A DNA stretch of 15,801 bases from JAAFIP01 sp043728315 (GTDB lineage: Bacteria; Pseudomonadota; Gammaproteobacteria; Burkholderiales; Burkholderiaceae_C), in assembly GCA_043728315.1 (NCBI GenBank), contig JAYTMT010000066.1, positions 1 to 15,801 of the forward strand, given 5' to 3'. A program made the translations under genes and the position numbers. A model generated the notes under the pieces. The model made no database searches. It worked only from the letters and a program-made list of their open reading frames with translations, and was not told where the DNA came from. Shown here piece by piece: positions 6,025 to 13,229 of the stretch (position 1 is its first letter; every line of letters starts with the position of its first letter).

Positions 6025-7533
6025 ATGAAGTACCTCTCCACCCGCGGCCATGCAGACCGCAAACAGTTTTGTGACATTTTGCTGGAAGGCCTTGCGCCCG
6101 ATGGCGGATTGTATTTGCCCGAGCATTACCCGCAGGTCACTGCCGCGCAGCTCACCGCTTGGCGCAATTTGCCCTATGCAGATTTGGCCTTTGAGATTTT
6201 GTCACTCTATATTGACGATATTCCAGCTGATGATTTGCGCGCGTTGTGCCGCAAAACCTATACCGAAGAAGTTTATGGCACAGCCGCTATTGTGCCGCTT
6301 ACCAAACTCGATGGTGCTATCACATTAGAAGCGCTATCGAACGGTCCCACGCTGGCATTTAAAGACATGGCCATGCAGCTCTTGGGTAATTTGTTTGAGT
6401 ATGAGCTGGCGCGTAGAGGCGAGTCGCTCAATATTTTTGGCGCTACCAGTGGAGACACCGGCAGCGCAGCCGAATACGCCATGCGCGGCAAAAAGGGCGT
6501 GCGCGTGTTCATGACATCACCCGCTGGCCGCATGAGCCCATTTCAGCAGGCGCAGATGTTCAGCCTGATGGATGAGAACATCCACAATATCGCGGTAGAT
6601 GGCGTGTTTGACGATTGCCAAGACATGGTGAAAGCGGTGAGCAATGATTTGGCGTTTAAAAAGCGCTACAAAATTGGCACCGTGAATTCGATCAACTGGG
6701 CGCGCTTAATGGCGCAGGTGGTGTATTACTTTGCGGGGTACATCCAATCGACGCAACATGCCCCCACGCTCGGTACTGGCCTGTCCTCGCTGCCCCACGA
6801 GGGGGCGCTTTCGCCTTTGGGCGGCCAAGCGGCGAAACTTGAGCAAATCAGTTTCACCGTGCCCAGCGGCAATTTTGGCAACGTGTGTGCAGGCCATGTG
6901 GCCCGCATGATGGGCTTGCCGATAGACAAACTGGTGGTGGCCACCAACGAAAACGATGTGCTTGATGAATTTTTTAAAACTGGCGTATACCGCGTGCGCG
7001 GCAGTGCCGATACGCACGAAACCTCTAGCCCGTCGATGGATATTTCTAAGGCCAGTAATTTTGAGCGCTTTATTTTTGATCTGGTGGGGCGCGACGGCGC
7101 GCGCTGCAAAGCGCTGTTCCATGACCAGATCAATGCCACAGGCCAGTTTGACCTGAGCGGTGATGCAGCGTTTAAAGAGGCTGCAATGCGCTATGGTTTT
7201 GCAAGCGGCAAGAGCACGCATGCTGAGCGTTTAGCCACTATCAAGTCTACTTTTGAGCAGTTCTCTGTGGTGGTGGATACCCACACGGCCGACGGCATCA
7301 AGGTGGCGCGCGAGTATGTGGCGGCGCACCCTGAGGTGAGCCTGCCCATGCTGGTGCTAGAGACGGCCTTGCCGATTAAATTTGCTGCAACAATAGTAGA
7401 AGCGCTAGGCCGCGAGCCCAGCCGCCCTGCCAAGTTTGAAGGCATAGAAGCACTGCCTAAGCGCGTGAAAAACATGGGCAAAGACCCGCTGGCTATCAAA
7501 GCCTACATAGCCAGCGTGTGCACTGAGCTATGA
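6025..7533 (+). CDS. thrC: Threonine synthase
   Basis: This encodes 502 residues from the ATG at 6025; an in-frame TTG at 6019 is rejected. It catalyses the pyridoxal-phosphate-dependent conversion of O-phosphohomoserine to threonine in the cytoplasm. The N-terminus MKYLSTRGHADRKQFCDILLEGLAPDGGLYLPE is typical of the proteobacterial/yeast-type enzyme. The cofactor lysine is Lys113 in LAFKDMAMQ; ATSGDTGSAAEYA and TVPSGNFGNVCAGH form the phosphate and cofactor loops. Residues about 245-271 (HAPTLGTGLSSLPHEGALSPLGGQAAK) interrupt the usual sequence between the YYFAGYIQ helix and the SFTVPSGNFGN strand and appear to derive from a repeat element (separate entry). In related bacteria the homoserine dehydrogenase gene usually precedes thrC; here a toxin-antitoxin pair does. 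The stop overlaps mobB by ATGA. Confidence 0.96.
   Translation: MKYLSTRGHADRKQFCDILLEGLAPDGGLYLPEHYPQVTAAQLTAWRNLPYADLAFEILSLYIDDIPADDLRALCRKTYTEEVYGTAAIVPLTKLDGAITLEALSNGPTLAFKDMAMQLLGNLFEYELARRGESLNIFGATSGDTGSAAEYAMRGKKGVRVFMTSPAGRMSPFQQAQMFSLMDENIHNIAVDGVFDDCQDMVKAVSNDLAFKKRYKIGTVNSINWARLMAQVVYYFAGYIQSTQHAPTLGTGLSSLPHEGALSPLGGQAAKLEQISFTVPSGNFGNVCAGHVARMMGLPIDKLVVATNENDVLDEFFKTGVYRVRGSADTHETSSPSMDISKASNFERFIFDLVGRDGARCKALFHDQINATGQFDLSGDAAFKEAAMRYGFASGKSTHAERLATIKSTFEQFSVVVDTHTADGIKVAREYVAAHPEVSLPMLVLETALPIKFAATIVEALGREPSRPAKFEGIEALPKRVKNMGKDPLAIKAYIASVCTEL
6757..6840. repeat. Repeat-like in-frame insertion within thrC
   Basis: About 84 bases encode 27 extra residues in threonine synthase. 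The core, GCTGCCCCACGAGGGGGC around 6789-6806, forms a short GC-rich palindrome (GCCCC/GGGGC) and is followed by GCGCTTTCGCCTTTGGGCGG. I recall very similar sequence as a dispersed intergenic repeat in many Comamonadaceae genomes, but could not check this. The length is a multiple of three and there is no stop codon, so translation continues through it. Confidence 0.65.
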
Positions 7534-8063
7534 AAGTCATCGGATTTGCGGGCTACTCTGGCTCGGGTAAAACTACATTGGTGGAAAAGCTCATACCCGC
7601 GCTCAAAATTCGCGGCCTGAGGGTGTCGGTGGTCAAGCACGCGCACCACACATTTGACATAGACCATGTGGGCAAAGACACCTACCGACACCGCGAGGCG
7701 GGAGCTTTTGAGGTGCTGGTGGCATCCAACCAGCGCATGGCTTTGGTGCGCGAATTTGAAAAACCAGCGGTGATGACCGTGCACCAGATGATTGCCCATT
7801 TATACGACGGCGTAGACTGGGTGTTGGTGGAGGGCTTTAAAGAGTCTGATGTGCAGAAAATTGAAGTCTGGCGCGCCAGCACGGGCAAGCCCGCCCGCTA
7901 CGAATCCGACGATTTCGTAGTTGCTATTGCCACCGATTCTCCTGAGCAATTGCCCTCCAGTACGCAGCGCCCCGTGTTTGACCTCAACAATGCGGAGTCA
8001 GTGGTTGACTGGCTGATAGCCAACGAAGCACGCTTTGCCTACCACACGGAAAGCTACGCATGA
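7530..8063 (+). CDS. mobB: Molybdopterin-guanine dinucleotide biosynthesis adaptor MobB
   Basis: This encodes 177 residues starting at the ATG that overlaps the thrC stop. MobB is a GTP-binding accessory protein that aids conversion of molybdenum cofactor to its guanine dinucleotide form, working with MobA. The P-loop GYSGSGKTT is at residues 8-16, followed by the family signature VSVVKHAHHTFDIDHVGKDTYRHREAGA and the WVLVEGFKES segment, all as expected. Length is normal. The stop overlaps moeA by ATGA, so thrC, mobB and moeA form one translationally coupled unit. Confidence 0.95.
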   Translation: MKVIGFAGYSGSGKTTLVEKLIPALKIRGLRVSVVKHAHHTFDIDHVGKDTYRHREAGAFEVLVASNQRMALVREFEKPAVMTVHQMIAHLYDGVDWVLVEGFKESDVQKIEVWRASTGKPARYESDDFVVAIATDSPEQLPSSTQRPVFDLNNAESVVDWLIANEARFAYHTESYA

Positions 8064-9295
8064 AGCAAGCCTTTAAACCCCTGCGCAGCTTAGATGACGC
8101 GCTGGCCGAGCTGCTAGGCCACGCACAGCCACTGGCGCGCACCGAGCTGGTCAGCACATTTGATGCCGACGGCCGCGTGCTGGCACAAGACGTGGTCTCT
8201 GAGCTGCATGTGCCTGGCTTTGACAACAGCGCCATGGACGGCTACGCCCTGCGCAGTGCCGATGTGACCCAAGCTGGCGCGCAGCTGCAAGTGACCCAGC
8301 GCATAGCGGCGGGCCATTTTGGCCACGCGCTGCAGGCAGGCGAGGCCGCGCGTATATTCACAGGCGCGCCCGTGCCCGAGGGCGCAGACGCTGTGGTCAT
8401 GCAAGAAGACGTGACCGATATGGGCGATGTGCATCAGGGCAGGGTGCAAATCAATACCGCGCCGCGCGCTGGCCAGTGGATCCGCAAGGCAGGGGAAGAC
8501 ATTGCCCAAGGTGCTGTGGTGCTATCAAAAGGGAAGCTTCTAACGCCTGCCTCGCTGGGGCTTCTGGCCAGCGTAGGCCTGGCGCAGGTGCTGGTGCAAG
8601 CGCCCGTGCGCGTGGCGCTGTTTTCTACGGGGGACGAATTGGTCATGCCAGGCGCAGTAGCGCCCAGCGCCATGAAGCCGGGTGCGATTTACAACTCCAA
8701 CCGTTTCTTTTTGCGTGCCTTGCTCAAGCGCTTGGGCTGCGAGGTAACCGACATGGGCATCGTGCCCGACCAGCGCCAAGCCACCATTGACGCGCTACAG
8801 TCAGCCGCGCAGCAACACGATTTAATCCTTACCAGCGGGGGCGTGAGTGTGGGCGAAGAAGACCATGTGAAACCCGCTGTGCAGGCGCTGGGCTCGCTTG
8901 ATTTATGGTCTATTTCTATGAAGCCGGGCAAGCCATTTGCCTACGGCAAAGTGGGTGCTAGCCATTTCATTGGCCTGCCGGGCAACCCAGTATCGAGCTA
9001 CGCCACCTTCTTGCTATTGGTGCGCCCATTCATAGCTGCGCTCTTGGGGCAGCAAGAAGTTGCTACACCATCCATAGCACTACCCGCCCATTTCACGCTG
9101 ACATCGGCCGATAAACGCCGAGAATTTTTGCGCGCAAGGCGCAACGCAGTAGGCGGTGTGGAGCTCTACCCCAACCAAAGCTCAGGCGTGCTCACCTCCA
9201 TGGCTTGGGCCGATGGCTTGGTCGACAATCCAGCCCACAGCACAATAGCCCATGGCGACACCGTGCGCTTTATTCCTTTTTCGGAACTGCACTGA
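8060..9295 (+). CDS. moeA: Molybdopterin molybdenumtransferase MoeA
   Basis: This encodes 411 residues starting at the ATG overlapping the mobB stop. MoeA inserts molybdate into adenylylated molybdopterin to form the active molybdenum cofactor. Visible family motifs in order are PGFDNSAMDGYALR (near residues 53-66), FTGAPVPEGADAVVMQED, the STGDEL motif of the MoaB/MogA-like domain, YNSNRF, LTSGGVSVGEEDHV and KPGKPFAYG ending in GLPGNPVSSY. The length matches the family and all domains are present. The 64 bases after it, before moaD, hold no other gene. Confidence 0.96.
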   Translation: MKQAFKPLRSLDDALAELLGHAQPLARTELVSTFDADGRVLAQDVVSELHVPGFDNSAMDGYALRSADVTQAGAQLQVTQRIAAGHFGHALQAGEAARIFTGAPVPEGADAVVMQEDVTDMGDVHQGRVQINTAPRAGQWIRKAGEDIAQGAVVLSKGKLLTPASLGLLASVGLAQVLVQAPVRVALFSTGDELVMPGAVAPSAMKPGAIYNSNRFFLRALLKRLGCEVTDMGIVPDQRQATIDALQSAAQQHDLILTSGGVSVGEEDHVKPAVQALGSLDLWSISMKPGKPFAYGKVGASHFIGLPGNPVSSYATFLLLVRPFIAALLGQQEVATPSIALPAHFTLTSADKRREFLRARRNAVGGVELYPNQSSGVLTSMAWADGLVDNPAHSTIAHGDTVRFIPFSELH

Positions 9296-9359
9296 AGCAC
9301 TGGCCTAGCACAGAACTTTTTTGCAGCACAAGCAGCACCATTCATTGCTTCCAACCACC

Positions 9360-9608
9360 ATGCAAATCACCATCAAATATTTTGCCTCCATCCGCGAAGC
9401 GCTGGGCACTGGCGAATCCATCACCACCTCCGCTAAAACCCTAGGCGAGCTACGCCGCGAGCTCATCGCCCGGGGTGGCGCGTTTGCAGATGTGCTGGGC
9501 GCAGGCAAAGCAGTGCGCATAGCGCTGAACCAGCAAATGGGCGAGGAATCTGTTGCACTGCTAGATCGCGCAGAAGTGGCGTTTTTTCCTCCGGTCACGG
9601 GCGGCTAG
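9360..9608 (+). CDS. moaD: Molybdopterin synthase sulfur carrier subunit MoaD
   Basis: This encodes an 82-residue ubiquitin-like protein starting at the ATG at 9360; the alternative TTG at 9321 would add 13 residues unlike MoaD. It carries sulfur as a C-terminal thiocarboxylate to molybdopterin synthase. The opening MQITIKYFASIREALG, the middle LNQQM and the C-terminal PPVTGG with the essential double glycine are diagnostic. No clear Shine-Dalgarno sequence precedes the start, although the neighbouring genes suggest co-transcription. It is followed by moaE after one base. Confidence 0.95.
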   Translation: MQITIKYFASIREALGTGESITTSAKTLGELRRELIARGGAFADVLGAGKAVRIALNQQMGEESVALLDRAEVAFFPPVTGG

Positions 9609-9609
9609 T

Positions 9610-10152
9610 ATGTCAAGTATGAAACCCACTGCTTTGCAAACACCCAGAGTCCGCATCCAAACCGAAGATTTTGACGCCAGCGCCGAGATTGCGGCTTTGC
9701 ATGCGCAGGATGGGCGGGTGGGGGCGGTGTGTAGTTTTATTGGGGTGGTGCGTAGCAAGCATGCGGTATTAGGGGCTGTGGCTGGCGCTTTGCCATCGGC
9801 TGCGGACGACATCAGCGCGATGGAGCTGGAGCATTACCCGGGCATGACCGAGCGCTCGATTGAAGCCATGGTGGACGCGGCGCATGCGCGCTTTGACATC
9901 ATTGGGGCAAGGGTGGTGCACCGCGTGGGGTTTTTGCAGGCGCTAGACCAAATTGTCATGGTGGCCGTAAGCTCGGCGCACCGTGGGCAGAGCTACCAAG
10001 CCTGCGAGTTCTTGATGGATTACCTCAAAACGCAAGCGCCGTTTTGGAAGAAAGAACAAACTGCTGCGGGTGCGCACTGGGTGGATGCGCGGGAGAGCGA
10101 TGACAGTGCGATGCGCAAGTGGGGCTTGGTGTCTAGCAATGCAGTGCGGTAA
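9610..10152 (+). CDS. moaE: Molybdopterin synthase catalytic subunit MoaE
   Basis: This encodes 180 residues starting at 9610, with a second in-frame ATG at 9619 as alternative. With MoaD it converts precursor Z to molybdopterin. Diagnostic segments are CSFIGVVR, AMELEHYPGMTERSIE, VVHRVGFLQALDQIVMVAVSSAHRGQSYQACEFLMDYLKTQAPFWKKE. Lys140 and Lys147 correspond to the catalytic lysines of the family. The loop between VVRS and AMELEH (about residues 49-69, KHAVLGAVAGALPSAADDIS) is longer than the short linker I expect and rich in alanine. The protein is therefore about 25-30 residues longer than common homologues. It ends the plus-strand molybdenum cofactor run. Confidence 0.95.
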   Translation: MSSMKPTALQTPRVRIQTEDFDASAEIAALHAQDGRVGAVCSFIGVVRSKHAVLGAVAGALPSAADDISAMELEHYPGMTERSIEAMVDAAHARFDIIGARVVHRVGFLQALDQIVMVAVSSAHRGQSYQACEFLMDYLKTQAPFWKKEQTAAGAHWVDARESDDSAMRKWGLVSSNAVR

Positions 10153-10207
10153 ATCAAACCAACATGAAGCGAAACACCCGATGCGCCGAAACGCATGGCA
10201 AGGCAAA

Positions 10208-11326
10208 TCAGTCTAAAAACGGGTAATCCGTATACCCCAGCGCCCCACCGCCATACAGCGTGGCACGGTTGAGCGCATTCAGGGGCGCTGATTCGCGCAG
10301 GCGGCGCGTGAGGTCGGGGTTGGAGATGAATGGGCGGCCAAAGGCTACCAAATCTGCACCGCTTTGAAGGGCTTGCTCGGCAAGCGCACGGTCTAGCCCA
10401 TTATTCACCATCCACGCCGCTTGGCCACCCGCGCTGCGGTAAGCAGACTTGAAAGCCGCGTAGTCAAAGGCCAGCTCACCCTGCTGGTGGTCGCGCGCGC
10501 CGCCTGTGGCGCCTTCTATCACATGAATAAAGGCCAAGCCCAGCGGAGCAAGCTGGGCGGCCACGTAGTTAAACAGCGGCTGGGGCTGCGCGTCTTGCGC
10601 GTCGTTGGACGGGGTCACTGGCGACAGGCGCAGTCCCGTGCGCGCGCCGCCAATGGCTTGGGTGATGGCGGTCATCACTTCTAGCAGCAGGCGTGCACGG
10701 TTTTCTATAGCGCCGCCGTAAGCGTCGGTGCGGGTGTTTGAGCCTGATCGCATGAATTGGTCAAGCAAATAGCCGTTGGCCCCATGCACCTCCACGCCGT
10801 CAAACCCAGCTGCTATAGCGTTGCGCGCAGCATGCACATAGTCTTGCACAATGCCGGGCAGCTCATCTAAGCGCAGCGCACGCGGCATCGAGGTTTCCTC
10901 AAATGCGGCCACGCCACCCCGTATCAGCACCGTTTTAGCCACGGCGCGCAGTGCAGATGGCGCAACTGGCGCTTGGCCATCAGGCTGCAAATCCACATGC
11001 GATATGCGCCCCACGTGCCACAGCTGCATCACAATGCGACCGCCCGCTGCGTGCACGGCATCGGTAGTCAGCCGCCATGCGGCCACTTGCGCATCGCTCC
11101 AAATGCCAGGCACATCGGAGTAGCCTTGGCCTTGGTGGCTAATCGCGGTGGCTTCGGTCACGATCAAGCCTGCGCCATGCGCGGGGTGGGCGCGCTGGGC
11201 GTAATACTGCGCCATCAAAGGCGTGGGCATGGCATTTGGGGCGCGGTTGCGGGTAAGCGGTGCCATGACAACGCGGTTAGACAGCGCCATGCTGCCGATT
11301 TGAATGGGCTGGAAAAGAGTGGTCAT
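10208..11326 (-). CDS. Old Yellow Enzyme family NADH:flavin oxidoreductase (alkene reductase)
   Basis: This encodes a 372-residue FMN-dependent TIM-barrel enzyme of the OYE/NemA type, which reduces activated C=C bonds of enones, nitro esters and related electrophiles using NAD(P)H. The N-terminal LFQPIQIGSMALSNRVVMAPLTRNRA, the QLWHVGR segment, and HGANGYLLDQF with His181, Asn184 and Tyr186 (substrate-orienting and proton-donor residues) are clear, followed by RTDAYGGAIENRARLLLEV and the C-terminal FMN-phosphate site GADLVAFGRPFISNPDL. Length is normal and the gene looks intact. No good ribosome binding site is seen upstream of 11326. It converges with moaE across 55 bases and lies downstream of the second toxin-antitoxin pair. 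The natural substrate is unknown. Confidence 0.93.
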   Translation of the reverse strand: MTTLFQPIQIGSMALSNRVVMAPLTRNRAPNAMPTPLMAQYYAQRAHPAHGAGLIVTEATAISHQGQGYSDVPGIWSDAQVAAWRLTTDAVHAAGGRIVMQLWHVGRISHVDLQPDGQAPVAPSALRAVAKTVLIRGGVAAFEETSMPRALRLDELPGIVQDYVHAARNAIAAGFDGVEVHGANGYLLDQFMRSGSNTRTDAYGGAIENRARLLLEVMTAITQAIGGARTGLRLSPVTPSNDAQDAQPQPLFNYVAAQLAPLGLAFIHVIEGATGGARDHQQGELAFDYAAFKSAYRSAGGQAAWMVNNGLDRALAEQALQSGADLVAFGRPFISNPDLTRRLRESAPLNALNRATLYGGGALGYTDYPFLD

Positions 11327-11362
11327 TGTTGGGGATGGATTGAAAAAAAGAATTGACGGCGT

Positions 11363-11815
11363 TTAACCCGCCTCAAACACATTCTTAAATGCTTTGCGTT
11401 TGTTGGTGCGGTAGATGGCAAAGTCTGCGCGGTCTACGGTGATGATATTGGTCACTCCGCTGGCGTTGGCTAGCCACACCAGCGAGGCATCGGCCAAGTC
11501 CATCGGGCGGTCGGCGTATTTACGCATCATGGTGGCCAGCCCTAGCAAGTCGCCCGTTTGCAGGGAGGCAATGCGAATGCGGTCACGCGTTGCGCCTTCG
11601 TGCAGCCATTGGAGTAAATCCGCTTGCGCATGGGCTGAAAAATCAAGGAAATACATCACCTCAGAGATAACTTCCCACGTGGTTAGCAGGCGCACGTTTG
11701 CGCCATGTTGTTTGAAATAGGCCAATGCTTTGGCATGGTAGCTGTCGGCGCGGTTAAACAGCGCGGCCAATGGCCCGCTGTCGCACAAAACCTCGGCGAT
11801 GCCGATAGGGCTCAC
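11363..11815 (-). CDS. PIN-domain toxin, VapC-like (second pair)
   Basis: I place the start at the GTG at 11815, giving 150 residues; there is no in-frame ATG near the domain start, and the longer open frame reaching 12001 overlaps the antitoxin and has no family similarity. PIN residues are visible: Asp12 (LCDSGPLAALFNRAD), Glu52 (TTWEVISEVMYFL), Asp109 (MDLADASLVWLA) and Asp128 (IITVDRADF). The overall pattern fits VapC-like ribonuclease toxins of the long-loop class. It follows a ribbon-helix-helix antitoxin by 16 bases. It differs strongly from the PIN toxin at 5605-6000, so the two are not a recent duplication. The GTG start lacks a clear ribosome binding site. Confidence 0.85.
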   Translation of the reverse strand: MSPIGIAEVLCDSGPLAALFNRADSYHAKALAYFKQHGANVRLLTTWEVISEVMYFLDFSAHAQADLLQWLHEGATRDRIRIASLQTGDLLGLATMMRKYADRPMDLADASLVWLANASGVTNIITVDRADFAIYRTNKRKAFKNVFEAG

Positions 11816-11831
11816 GTGAAGGTCAGATGGT

Positions 11832-12122
11832 TTACAACGCGCTGGCTTGGCGCTTAGCCGCCATGCGCTGGCGCACCACGGATTTGATGTCAGCCGACTG
11901 GCGTGTGGCATCGGCATAGCGGCCAAAGCTGGGCTGGCCCAAATCGTACAAGCTCTCGCCTGCCTGCGCCTCGGTGCTGGCCGCCAAAAGCCGCAGCGCA
12001 CGCTTGACGATTTCTGACTTGCTCACGCCCATGCGCTGGTGCAGTTGCTGCATCAGTGTGGAGTCACTCGCGCCTAGGCGCAGGCTTAAAAATTGGTCAG
12101 AGGGCAGGGTAAAGGCATTCAT
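11832..12122 (-). CDS. Ribbon-helix-helix antitoxin
   Basis: This encodes a 96-residue protein starting at the ATG at 12122. Residues 11-46 (FLSLRLGASDSTLMQQLHQRMGVSKSEIVKRALRLL) have the beta-strand, helix, helix pattern of MetJ/Arc/CopG DNA-binding proteins, which serve as antitoxins for PIN toxins. The C-terminal half (SLYDLGQPSFGRYADATRQSADIKSVVRQRMAAKRQ) resembles the toxin-wrapping tail of such antitoxins. It precedes the PIN toxin in the usual order. A direct GTGCAACA repeat upstream may be its operator. Confidence 0.85.
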   Translation of the reverse strand: MNAFTLPSDQFLSLRLGASDSTLMQQLHQRMGVSKSEIVKRALRLLAASTEAQAGESLYDLGQPSFGRYADATRQSADIKSVVRQRMAAKRQASAL

Positions 12123-12155
12123 GGTGAGGCAAGTGTACTACAAATTACGTTAAAT

Positions 12156-12171
12156 GTGCAACAGTGCAACA
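12156..12171. promoter_or_regulatory. Tandem GTGCAACA repeat upstream of the RHH antitoxin
   Basis: Two adjacent copies of GTGCAACA lie 34-49 bases upstream of the antitoxin start. Ribbon-helix-helix repressors often bind short tandem sites in their own promoter, so this is a candidate operator. With only two 8-bp copies, the evidence is weak. Confidence 0.35.
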
Positions 12172-12182
12172 GCAGCGGCGCA

Positions 12183-13229
12183 TCAAAACGCCTCCCGCCA
12201 CAAATCCAGCACCTGCTGCACGGGGCGGTCGGAAAAACTAAACAAAATGGCTTGGCTACTGGCCTCTAGGGTGTAGGGCATCCATGATGGGCAAACAAAC
12301 ACGTCTTTGGGGCCAAAGGCCATGCTTTGACCGCCAATGGTGCAGCGGCCTGTGCCCTCGACCACGCTGTAAATGGTGGAGTCGGTCGATTGGTAGGGCT
12401 TGCCTTTGAATTGGGCGGGCAACAGTTGCATGAAAGTGCCGATGGTGGGGATTGCCCAGTCGCCCGTAACTGGGTTGGTGTATTGCAGCTTGTGGCCCCA
12501 GCAGGGGTGAGGGTCTTCATGGCTGCTCAGGGTGTGTAGCGCCTCTTGCGTGCGCGCATACGGATACCAAAATAATGGCGATGTTTTGGAGCGGGCTTTG
12601 TATTGCACTGGCTTCATGGTGTTACCAAAGCGCGCCAGATTCACATTGGCCGTGGTGGCGATGTGTTGCGTTTCCAGTGGCCCGTTTTCTCGAAACTGCG
12701 CATCCAGCAGCTCCACAATTGGTACGTCTAGGCCGTCTAGCCAAACCATGGGCGCATCAGATTCGTTGCCATGGTCATGAAAAGTCCAGGACGGCGTGAT
12801 GACAAAATCGCCCGGATGCATGGTGACTTTTTCGCCATCGACACTGGTGTAAGCGCCTTGCCCATGCATGATAAAACGCAGTGCCGACTGCGAGTGCCGG
12901 TGCGCAGGCGCTACCTCGCCGGGCAAAATCAGCTGCAAGCCCGCATACAAGCTGTGGCTGATGCGGGTGCGCCCGCGCAAGCCCGGGTTTTCTAGCACCA
13001 AGACGCGCCGCTCGGCTTCTCTTGCAGTTATCAGCTGCCCGCCTTCTTGCAGCCAAGGCCACACGGTGTCCCATTGCCACAGGTAGGGCAGGCAGGGAGT
13101 ATTGGGGGTTTCGGTTACCAAGCTGTGCAGCACTTCCCACAGCGGGGTGCAGTTGGCGCTGCCGATTTTGTCGTAGTAGGCTTTGCGTTGCGCAGCTACT
13201 TCGGGTGATGTGTTGTTCATTGCGTTCAT
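12183..13229 (-). CDS. Gentisate 1,2-dioxygenase
   Basis: This encodes a 348-residue bicupin enzyme that opens the ring of gentisate (2,5-dihydroxybenzoate) between C1 and C2 with O2, giving maleylpyruvate, using Fe(II). The first cupin has PAHRHSQSALRFIMHGQGAYTSVDGE with probable ligands His110 and His112, and WTFHDHGN with His151. The segments LWQWDTVWPWL, ARTQEAL and GTGRCTIGG with DVFVCPSWMPYTL (second cupin) are typical. The ATG at 13229 has AGGAG seven bases upstream and overlaps the stop of the FAH-family gene by ATGA, so the two are translationally coupled. Length is normal for the family. The gene symbol varies between organisms (gtdA, nagI), so none is assigned. Confidence 0.94.
   Translation of the reverse strand: MNAMNNTSPEVAAQRKAYYDKIGSANCTPLWEVLHSLVTETPNTPCLPYLWQWDTVWPWLQEGGQLITAREAERRVLVLENPGLRGRTRISHSLYAGLQLILPGEVAPAHRHSQSALRFIMHGQGAYTSVDGEKVTMHPGDFVITPSWTFHDHGNESDAPMVWLDGLDVPIVELLDAQFRENGPLETQHIATTANVNLARFGNTMKPVQYKARSKTSPLFWYPYARTQEALHTLSSHEDPHPCWGHKLQYTNPVTGDWAIPTIGTFMQLLPAQFKGKPYQSTDSTIYSVVEGTGRCTIGGQSMAFGPKDVFVCPSWMPYTLEASSQAILFSFSDRPVQQVLDLWREAF

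Noticed and set aside
11816..12001. N-terminal extension of the second PIN toxin
   Set aside because: It overlaps the antitoxin gene in another frame and the residues are Arg/Pro/Ala-rich without similarity to PIN proteins; the GTG at 11815 fits the domain start.
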